A DNA stretch of 12,996 bases from Burkholderiaceae bacterium (lineage in GTDB: Bacteria > Pseudomonadota > Gammaproteobacteria > Burkholderiales > Burkholderiaceae): the NCBI GenBank assembly GCA_947374315.1, contig CANCBK010000047.1, positions 1-12,996 on the forward strand, given 5' to 3'. The notes under the pieces are model-generated. The model was not told the DNA's origin. It worked only from the letters and a program-made list of their open reading frames with translations, and searched no databases. Shown one piece after another: positions 7,157-12,996 of the stretch. The stretch's first letter is position 1. Each line of letters begins with the position of its first letter. A program made the translations under genes and the position numbers.

Positions 7157-7865
7157 ACTACTATCCGCTACTGTCTTAGCTTGCTCACTCATTCTTTTAA
7201 CAGGGATAGCCCATGCACAGTCAGAGCAACAAATTAAGTCTGATCTGCAAAAGAAGCTTGGCGTCAATACCAAAATCAAAAGCGTTTCCCTCTCGCCGAT
7301 TCCCGGCATTTATGAGGTACTCGTTGGAAACGAGGTACTTTACACCGATGCGAATAGTAAATATTTAATTCAAGGCGAAATCATAGAGCTTGCTACAGGC
7401 AAAAATATTACCGAGCAAAAGCAGGCAGATCTCAATCGCATTAAGTGGTCTGACCTTAATACAGCAAACGCCTTTAAATCAGTTCGAGGGAATGGCGCTC
7501 GGCAAATGGCAGTTTTTTCCGACCCAAATTGTGGCTACTGCAAGCGTCTTGAGAAATCACTGCAACAGTTAGAAAACGTCACCATCTACACTTACCTGAT
7601 TCCAATTCTTTCTCCTGATTCCACTCAAAAGTCAAAGCAAATTTGGTGCTCTGCCGATCCACAAAAATCATATATTGATTGGATGGTGAATGGTATTGCT
7701 CCGAGCGGTAAAACGGATTGCGCTACTCCGCTGGATAAGAATTTAGCCTTTGCCAAAACCTATGGCATTACAGGTACGCCCACCATTTTCTTTGCCGATG
7801 GCAGTCGCTTCCCGGGCGCAGTGCAAATCACCGATATTGAAAAGAAATTTAACAGCCTGAAATAA
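7149..7865 (+). CDS. dsbC: DsbC-type periplasmic thiol:disulfide isomerase/reductase
   Basis: DsbC family proteins rearrange wrong disulfides in periplasmic proteins and are kept reduced by DsbD. From TTG 7149 the product has 238 residues and a textbook signal peptide: MNKLL, a hydrophobic core to about residue 19, and cleavage after AHA (23) before QSEQQ. An N-terminal dimerisation domain (about 25-80) is followed by a thioredoxin fold with the active-site CGYC (Cys128/Cys131, in FSDPNCGYCKRL) and the cis-proline loop GTPT (Pro211). Cys167 and Cys191 match the second, structural disulfide of DsbC. No ATG is available at the N-terminus; TTGs at 7134 and 7143 are alternatives. The start overlaps the end of the upstream hydroxylase by 8 bases. 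DsbC rather than DsbG is preferred from the CGYC motif and length. Confidence 0.9.
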   Translation: MNKLLSATVLACSLILLTGIAHAQSEQQIKSDLQKKLGVNTKIKSVSLSPIPGIYEVLVGNEVLYTDANSKYLIQGEIIELATGKNITEQKQADLNRIKWSDLNTANAFKSVRGNGARQMAVFSDPNCGYCKRLEKSLQQLENVTIYTYLIPILSPDSTQKSKQIWCSADPQKSYIDWMVNGIAPSGKTDCATPLDKNLAFAKTYGITGTPTIFFADGSRFPGAVQITDIEKKFNSLK

Positions 7866-9655
7866 TGCCAGTCAACGCAATGCATACCTCGGATCTCCCT
7901 GCAATCCAATACACTATTTGGTCGGCAGATTTGCGTGGCCACCGCTTTCATATCAAGCTGCGAATTGAGAATCCACTTCCGAATGGACAGATTCTGCAAA
8001 TGCCCGCATGGATTCCGGGCAGCTATTTGATTCGGGATTTCAGCAAGCAAATAGAAACCATTGAAGCCTTTGCGGTTAATAACCCCAATCAAGCCCTTCC
8101 TCTTGAACGCATTGATAACGATCAGTGGCGCCTTCCCAAGGTAGCCGGCCCTGTTGAAATCCTGACAACGGTGTATGCCTTCGACTCTTCTGTACGCGCT
8201 GCCTATCTCGACACCGAGCGTGCTTTTATTAATCCAAGCAGTATCTGCTTAGCAGTCAAAGGCCAAGAGTCTTTGCCCTGCGCCTTCGTTTTGATTCCGC
8301 CTACAGATGCTTCTGCGAGTGATTGGACTGTTCAGACAGGATTACGACCAGTCAAAGTGGATGCGCAAGGCTATGGCTTTTATCTAGCCAAAAACTATGA
8401 CGACCTACTAGATCATCCGATTGCGATAGGGCTATTTCAAATTGCTCATTGGCAATCTAATGGCGTATCCCACAGCATGGCTATTCAAGGATGCATTCAC
8501 GAGGTAGATCTTGAGAGATTAGCGACTGATCTTCAGGCGATTTGCGCTTGCACGATCAATTTATTTGAACCAAAGACTAAGACAGCCCCCTTCCAGAATT
8601 ATTTGTTTTTGGTCAATGCAGTGCTTTCGGGATATGGCGGACTTGAGCATCGCAATAGCACTGCACTCCTTTGCCGTCGCGATCAAATTCCCCAAATGAA
8701 CACCCCCTTAGATGAAACCGCCTATCGAGAATTTCTAGGACTTTGTAGTCATGAATACTTTCATGCGTGGTTAGTAAAGCGGATTCAGCCAAAAGCATTC
8801 CAACCCTACCAACTCGATCGCAGAAACCATACCCGTTTACTCTGGTTATTCGAGGGCTTTACTAGCTACTACGATGACTTGCAACTGTTACGCAGCAAGC
8901 GGATCGACCTCAAAACCTACCTCCAGCTCGTCACCAATAATTGGAATAGCATTCTGCGTAGTCCGGGTCGCCTAAAGCAAAGTGTGGCTGACAGCTCCTT
9001 TGATGCTTGGACCAAGTATTACCAGGCAGATGAGAATACGCCCAATGCGGTGGTCAGTTATTACGGCAAAGGCGCATTGCTCGCCCTGGGTTTGGATCTA
9101 CAGATTCGCGCATTCACGAACAATCACCAATCTTTGGATGACTTAATGCGCCTCATCTGGCAGACGCATGGAGTCACACTCAATGGCATTGCTGAGGATG
9201 GTCTGGATGAATTAATTCTCAAGCTCCTGAGCAATGGATTTAGCAAAACTTGGAATACGTTTAAATCGCGCTATATTTTTGGCGTGGAAGATATCCCGAT
9301 TCAAAAATGGTTAGACCTGAAAAGCATTTCAGTCAAACCAAAGACACAATCCAAGCTAGAGCAAATTAAATTGCAATTAGGATTGCGCCATACTGATATC
9401 AATGGCTGGTTAAAAGTAACGCATGTACTCGATGGCGGAACTGCCCAATTAGCAGGACTAGCCCCTGGAGACCTGCTTTCCAGCATCAATGGTGAACGTA
9501 TTACTACTGCTCGTTGGGATCAGGTTTTATCCGGCCTGATTCCTGGGCAACTCATACAGATTTGCTTCTATCGAGATGATTTGGAGCATGAGTGCATGAC
9601 TGTCCTTGCAGATGATCAAATTCCACCTCAATATGAATTAACACCTGCCGAGTGA
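7865..9655 (+). CDS. M61-family metallopeptidase with C-terminal PDZ domain
   Basis: The 596-residue protein matches the M61 (glycyl aminopeptidase-like) family in length and domain order. It has an N-terminal beta-rich domain (about 10-180), a gluzincin catalytic domain, and a PDZ domain (about 505-585, with AGLAPGDLLSSING). The zinc motif is HEYFH at 296-300, where His296 and His300 bind zinc and Glu297 is the general base. The third ligand is probably Glu330 in WLFEGFTSYYDD. No signal peptide is seen, so a cytosolic location is likely. The natural substrate of bacterial M61 enzymes is poorly known; glycine- or alanine-terminal peptides are reported for characterised members. The ATG at 7865 overlaps the dsbC stop (TAATG), which supports coupling. 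An in-frame ATG at 7880 is an alternative. The stop overlaps the start of ung. Confidence 0.93.
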   Translation: MPVNAMHTSDLPAIQYTIWSADLRGHRFHIKLRIENPLPNGQILQMPAWIPGSYLIRDFSKQIETIEAFAVNNPNQALPLERIDNDQWRLPKVAGPVEILTTVYAFDSSVRAAYLDTERAFINPSSICLAVKGQESLPCAFVLIPPTDASASDWTVQTGLRPVKVDAQGYGFYLAKNYDDLLDHPIAIGLFQIAHWQSNGVSHSMAIQGCIHEVDLERLATDLQAICACTINLFEPKTKTAPFQNYLFLVNAVLSGYGGLEHRNSTALLCRRDQIPQMNTPLDETAYREFLGLCSHEYFHAWLVKRIQPKAFQPYQLDRRNHTRLLWLFEGFTSYYDDLQLLRSKRIDLKTYLQLVTNNWNSILRSPGRLKQSVADSSFDAWTKYYQADENTPNAVVSYYGKGALLALGLDLQIRAFTNNHQSLDDLMRLIWQTHGVTLNGIAEDGLDELILKLLSNGFSKTWNTFKSRYIFGVEDIPIQKWLDLKSISVKPKTQSKLEQIKLQLGLRHTDINGWLKVTHVLDGGTAQLAGLAPGDLLSSINGERITTARWDQVLSGLIPGQLIQICFYRDDLEHECMTVLADDQIPPQYELTPAE

Positions 9656-10410
9656 TGCATTCGTTTTCTGCGGCAGATATCCCTAAAGATTGGCGCGCCC
9701 TACTCGGCGATTATTTTGAATCTCTTGAGTGGCAAGCGCTGCAGACCAATCTTCGCAAAGAGCTGAGTCAGGGCGCAGAACAAATCAGGCCTGAGCAACA
9801 GAATTTCTTCAAAGCCCTCTCGCTCACACCCCTTGCCAAAGTGAAAGTGGTCATTCTTGGACAAGACCCTTATCACTCTCCAGGACTGGCCCAGGGCTTA
9901 GCTTTTTCTATCCCCGGCAATATTCTGACGAACTCTCGTGAATTTCCCAGCTCGCTCCGCAATATCAGTAAAGCACTGGCATTAGAGGGCTTTGGCACTC
10001 TTCCTGGCGGAGATCTTCATAGCTGGGCAGAGCAAGGCGTACTCTTGCTCAATACCGCCCTGAGCGTCAAATTGGGCGAAGCGGGCAGTCATGCCGGTCT
10101 AGGCTGGAAATCATTGATTGATCGACTCATTAGCGCCTTGGCGCAAGAAAAACCACATTTAGTGTGGATGCTGTGGGGTGGGCACGCCCAATCTAAGCTG
10201 CCGCTCATTCAATCTGGTGATGACCAATTGATTCTGCAATCCTCCCATCCATCTGGGCTGGGAGTCTATAAGACGGATCGGCCTTTTTTACAACCAGGCG
10301 GAAAAGCAAGTTGTGGGCACTTCACGAAGGCGAATGAGTGGCTGCTGGAGCACCAAGAAACCTCCATTTGCTGGGTTCATCCAAAACCCCAGGCCACCCT
10401 ATTTAGTTAA
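9655..10410 (+). CDS. ung: Uracil-DNA glycosylase (UNG, family 1) with variant DNA-pinching loops
   Basis: UNG removes uracil from DNA to start base-excision repair. The 251-residue protein carries the water-activating motif GQDPYH (69-74, catalytic Asp71), an uracil-pocket-like SLRNISKAL and the LLNTALSV strand. The Gly-Ser loop reads WGGHAQ instead of the usual WGSHAQ. The leucine loop reads HPSGLG (198-203) instead of HPSPLS: the catalytic His198 and intercalating Leu202 remain, but Pro and Ser are glycines. The stretch from there to the conserved GHF is 20 residues, about 9 longer than in E. coli. These differences look like a lineage variant, not decay. The start is ATG 9655, sharing TGATG with the M61 stop; GTG 9652 is an unlikely alternative. 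The C-terminus extends about 20 residues past the usual end. Its stop abuts the opposing gene at 10411. Confidence 0.95.
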   Translation: MHSFSAADIPKDWRALLGDYFESLEWQALQTNLRKELSQGAEQIRPEQQNFFKALSLTPLAKVKVVILGQDPYHSPGLAQGLAFSIPGNILTNSREFPSSLRNISKALALEGFGTLPGGDLHSWAEQGVLLLNTALSVKLGEAGSHAGLGWKSLIDRLISALAQEKPHLVWMLWGGHAQSKLPLIQSGDDQLILQSSHPSGLGVYKTDRPFLQPGGKASCGHFTKANEWLLEHQETSICWVHPKPQATLFS

Positions 10411-10710
10411 TTACCTTGCCATCGCGGCGTAGATGCAGCCTGCGACGCAGGATGAAAGAATGACAGTCAGCCACTCCAGCATCTGGCCTGACTGGAAAAA
10501 TCCACTGAATTGCCCTATATAAGAACTTGCTAGAGCAGCCATGAAGCCAATAAAGACGGCCATGAGGAGTTTCTTGGCTTTGGGCTGAGTCACTCTCTGC
10601 CTAGGGTAAGAAACCCAGGCAAACACCCCAGATAAGCCGCCGATCACCAGAAAAGCTAAAAACCCCATTGCTACCCCCATTAATGCTGCCATCAAATCTA
10701 TAATTGTCAT
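10411..10710 (-). CDS. Small three-helix membrane protein of unknown function
   Basis: From the ATG at 10710 the product has 99 residues with three hydrophobic segments (about 5-32, 46-66, 78-98) and a basic loop after the first ([13 protein letters not shown]). There is no signal peptidase site and no enzymatic motif. The last half, with [12 protein letters not shown] between two helices, faintly recalls GlsB/YmgE-like or holin-like small membrane proteins, too weakly to name. An upstream in-frame ATG at 10737 would add nine residues but lies inside hemA. The 10710 start leaves one base between the divergent start codons. The 3' end abuts the ung stop with no gap. Even hydrophobic coding character over the whole length, and its fit between two gene boundaries, support it as a real gene. 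Confidence 0.75.
   Translation of the reverse strand: MTIIDLMAALMGVAMGFLAFLVIGGLSGVFAWVSYPRQRVTQPKAKKLLMAVFIGFMAALASSYIGQFSGFFQSGQMLEWLTVILSSCVAGCIYAAMAR
10699..10704 (+). promoter_or_regulatory. Consensus -10 element of hemA, leaderless arrangement
   Basis: A perfect TATAAT ends 7 bases before the hemA ATG at 10712, so transcription would begin at or next to the A of the ATG. No Shine-Dalgarno precedes the gene and no TTGACA-like -35 is found at 16-18 bp. The element lies inside the opposing small membrane-protein gene. Confidence 0.5.
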
Positions 10711-10711
10711 T

Positions 10712-12028
10712 ATGAAGTTGTTGACCCTCGGCATCAATCATCACACAGCGCCGATCGCTATTCGGGAAAAGGTCGCCTTTGACCCTGAATTTCTTCAAGA
10801 AGCGTTGCACGATCTTCGCCAACATCTCGTTGGCGCGAATCAGGCTGGGCTGCCCGAAGCCACCATTCTGTCAACCTGCAATCGCACTGAGCTATATTGC
10901 GCTGCCAACGATGCTGATGCGGTGAGCCTCTTGCATGAGGCGACCTTTGATTGGTTAGCAAAAACCCAGCAACTTGCCCCCAGTAGCTTGCAACCCCATA
11001 TTTATTCCCTTCCGCAATCCGATGCCGTACGTCATGCCTTTAGGGTGGCCTGTGGATTGGATTCCATGGTGATTGGTGAAACCCAAATTTTGGGTCAGAT
11101 GAAAGATGCTGTCCGTACCGCAAACGATGCGGGCGTCTTGGGCACCTATCTCAACCAACTCTTTCAGAAAACCTTTGCGGTCGCAAAAGAAGTGCGTGGC
11201 TCTACAGAAATTGGTGCTCACTCGATTTCTATGGCGGCGGCCTCGGTTCGCCTTGCAGAGCGCATCTTTGAAACCATTACCAATCAACGCGTACTGTTTA
11301 TTGGTGCTGGCGATATGATTACTTTGTGTGCGACCCATTTTGTGGCGCACAAACCTAAAGGCGTTGCCATCGCTAATCGCACCATCGAACGCGGTCAAGA
11401 GTTGGCTGACTCAATTTCTACTGAAGGTGTTGAGGCAGAATCATTCAAGCTCTCAGAACTTCCTTCCCGCCTTCACGAATTCGACATTATTGTTTCCAGT
11501 ACAGCCTCATCACTTCCGATCATTGGCTTGGGTATGGTAGAGAGCGCATTAAAACAACGACGCCATAAACCGATGGTCATGATTGACCTCGCCGTACCCC
11601 GTGACTTTGAGCCAGAGATTGCCCGCTTAAATGACATCTATCTTTATACGGTCGATGATTTAGGTGCAATGATTCAAGCTGGCGCCTCAATGCGCCAGGC
11701 CGCCGTGAGTCAAGCTGAAGTGATTATTGAAGATCGTGTTGGTAATTTCATGCACTGGATGCAAGGTCGCAAAACCGTGCCCCTCATTCAGGATATTCAG
11801 CAACAAGGTGAGCACCTCAGACAGCTAGAGCTTGATCGTGCCATGAAGCGTTTGATGCGCGGCGATGACCCTCAAGAAGTTCTCAATGCCATGGCGCAAG
11901 GTTTAACCAATAAGTTTTTGCACGGCTCTTTACATGCTTTACAACATTCCAATGGCGCCGAGCGTGACGCCCTGATTAAGTTGCTACCTAAATTATTCGC
12001 CTCGCATTCCAAGCCAGAAGACCATTAG
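10712..12028 (+). CDS. hemA: Glutamyl-tRNA reductase (HemA)
   Basis: HemA reduces glutamyl-tRNA(Glu) with NADPH to glutamate-1-semialdehyde, the committed step of the C5 pathway to tetrapyrroles, in the cytosol. The 438 residues are near the usual 415-435. The N-terminal catalytic domain begins [19 protein letters not shown] and has the nucleophile Cys56 in STCNRTELY, the conserved His108 in the segment [15 protein letters not shown], and GETQILGQ (122-129). The NADPH-binding domain has the glycine-rich LFIGAGDM (195-202) after the [14 protein letters not shown] linker, and the C-terminal dimerisation helices span about 330-430. A C5 enzyme here agrees with most bacteria outside the alphaproteobacteria. 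The start codon is one base from the divergent membrane-protein gene, with a possible leaderless promoter. prfA follows the stop with no gap, the hemA-prfA order known from other proteobacteria. Confidence 0.98.
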   Translation: MKLLTLGINHHTAPIAIREKVAFDPEFLQEALHDLRQHLVGANQAGLPEATILSTCNRTELYCAANDADAVSLLHEATFDWLAKTQQLAPSSLQPHIYSLPQSDAVRHAFRVACGLDSMVIGETQILGQMKDAVRTANDAGVLGTYLNQLFQKTFAVAKEVRGSTEIGAHSISMAAASVRLAERIFETITNQRVLFIGAGDMITLCATHFVAHKPKGVAIANRTIERGQELADSISTEGVEAESFKLSELPSRLHEFDIIVSSTASSLPIIGLGMVESALKQRRHKPMVMIDLAVPRDFEPEIARLNDIYLYTVDDLGAMIQAGASMRQAAVSQAEVIIEDRVGNFMHWMQGRKTVPLIQDIQQQGEHLRQLELDRAMKRLMRGDDPQEVLNAMAQGLTNKFLHGSLHALQHSNGAERDALIKLLPKLFASHSKPEDH

Positions 12029-12996
12029 ATGAAGCCCAGCATGCGGGCTAAGCTGGACCACCTAGACACACGCTTAGCCGAACTCAATTCCCTATTAACT
12101 ACCGAAGAGTCCACCAAAGATATGGACAACTATCGGAAGCTCACACGCGAGCATTCTGATATTGCCACTGTCGTTGAGCAATTTGGCCTGTATAAACAAG
12201 CTGAGGCGGATGCGCAAGCTGCGGAAGAAATGCGCAAAGATCCGGAGATGAAGGACTTTGCTGATGACGAACAAAAGCAGGCTCAAGCCACCATGGAAGC
12301 GCTTGAAGGTGTTTTGCAAAAACTACTGCTCCCCAAAGATGTCAACGACGAACGCAACGTCTTCTTAGAAATTCGTGCGGGTACCGGCGGCGATGAAAGC
12401 GCCCTCTTTGCCGGCGACCTTCTCAGGATGTATACGCGCTTTGCAGAACGCCAAGGCTGGAAGGTGGAAGTAGTCAGCGCTGCCGAGTCGGATCTTGGCG
12501 GCTACAAAGAGGTTGTCTTGCGCCTAGTTGGTCAGTCCGTTTACTCACGCCTGAAGTTTGAGTCTGGTGGTCACCGTGTACAACGCGTTCCCCAAACCGA
12601 AACTCAGGGACGGATTCATACATCAGCTTGCACGGTAGCGGTAATGCCAGAAGCGGATGAGCTGGAAGCCGTCAAAATCAATCCTGCCGAATTGCGTATT
12701 GATACTTTTAGGGCTTCTGGCGCTGGTGGTCAGCATATTAATAAAACGGATTCGGCGGTTCGTATCACGCACTTGCCTACTGGCACTGTGGTGGAGTGCC
12801 AAGATGATCGAAGCCAACACCGCAATCGCGAGCAAGCTATGAAGGTACTCGTATCTCGCATCATGGATGCACGCGAACGGGAAAAACACCAGCTCGAAGC
12901 GCAAACCAGAAAATCCTTGGTTGGGACTGGAGACCGCAGTGATCGCATCCGAACTTACAACTTTCCGCAAGGTCGCATTACCGATCACCGCATCAA
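12029..12996 (+). CDS. prfA: Peptide chain release factor 1 (RF1), 3'-partial
   Basis: RF1 recognises UAA and UAG in the ribosomal A site and triggers peptide release. The ATG at 12029 directly follows the hemA TAG. The open frame runs to the right edge, giving 322 codons of an expected 355-360, so about the last 35-40 residues are missing. The N-terminal helical domain (about 1-100) is followed by the segment [14 protein letters not shown], the anticodon-recognition PxT tripeptide as PQT (188-190, in [14 protein letters not shown]), and the catalytic GGQ at 233-235 in [14 protein letters not shown]. Both motifs fall at the same residue numbers as in E. coli RF1. PxT with this context marks RF1, not RF2 (SPF), and no internal frameshift site is present. 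There is no good Shine-Dalgarno, so translation is probably coupled to hemA. Confidence 0.97.
   Translation, partial: MKPSMRAKLDHLDTRLAELNSLLTTEESTKDMDNYRKLTREHSDIATVVEQFGLYKQAEADAQAAEEMRKDPEMKDFADDEQKQAQATMEALEGVLQKLLLPKDVNDERNVFLEIRAGTGGDESALFAGDLLRMYTRFAERQGWKVEVVSAAESDLGGYKEVVLRLVGQSVYSRLKFESGGHRVQRVPQTETQGRIHTSACTVAVMPEADELEAVKINPAELRIDTFRASGAGGQHINKTDSAVRITHLPTGTVVECQDDRSQHRNREQAMKVLVSRIMDAREREKHQLEAQTRKSLVGTGDRSDRIRTYNFPQGRITDHRI

Noticed and set aside
10955..11398. 147-codon reverse-strand open frame within hemA
   Set aside because: It lies wholly antisense to a well-conserved hemA and has no recognisable domain or ribosome binding site. It is a shadow of coding bias.
12623..12988. 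121-codon reverse open frame antisense to prfA
   Set aside because: It covers the GGQ region of RF1 on the opposite strand; this is an accidental frame.
1..12996. CRISPR arrays, tRNA/rRNA genes, insertion sequences, att sites, or an obvious defence or secretion system
   Set aside because: No regularly spaced repeats, cloverleaf-like GTTCRA segments, transposase-like proteins or long terminal repeats were noticed on either strand. The window is mainly core metabolism, translation and repair genes.

Overview
This is a gene-dense bacterial chromosome segment. Its coding style, the trpE-G-D-C order and the protein sequences all look betaproteobacterial (Burkholderiales). A small-genome freshwater lineage such as Polynucleobacter is the best guess, from family resemblance rather than a database search. 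I see no rRNA, tRNA, CRISPR array, insertion sequence or phage gene. Nearly everything is core metabolism, translation or repair.

Layout: (1) Positions 1-3637 carry a forward tryptophan operon. It begins with a trpE that enters from the left edge and is broken by an apparent one-base deletion near 178-182. trpG, trpD and trpC follow in overlapping or near-overlapping order. Together they cover chorismate to indole-3-glycerol phosphate, except for the TrpF step. (2) Positions 3634-4650 are the least familiar part: a reverse-strand integral membrane protein resembling a stand-alone MASE1 sensor domain, divergent from a small winged-helix (MarR-like) protein. A perfect 8-bp inverted repeat lies between them. 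(3) Positions 4651-4746 hold a hairpin and a 28-bp perfect palindrome that looks like a bidirectional terminator. (4) ychF (reverse) is divergent from a forward four-gene run: a UbiH/COQ6-family FAD hydroxylase, a DsbC-type periplasmic thiol-disulfide protein, an M61 peptidase with a PDZ domain, and uracil-DNA glycosylase. The last three start inside the stop region of the gene before. (5) A small reverse-strand membrane protein ends against ung and starts one base away from the divergent hemA. hemA is followed directly by prfA, which runs off the right edge.

Three themes recur. Packing is very tight: two convergent gene pairs meet at TTAATTA(A) stop-codon palindromes with no terminator. Several genes lack a Shine-Dalgarno but have a -10-like hexamer 6-7 bases before the start codon (hemA, ychF, the FAD hydroxylase), which suggests leaderless transcription. 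The uracil-DNA glycosylase has non-canonical DNA-pinching loops. I found no convincing new multi-gene system. The best candidates for follow-up are the UNG loop variant, the possible leaderless promoters, and the MASE1-like/winged-helix pair with its inverted repeat.
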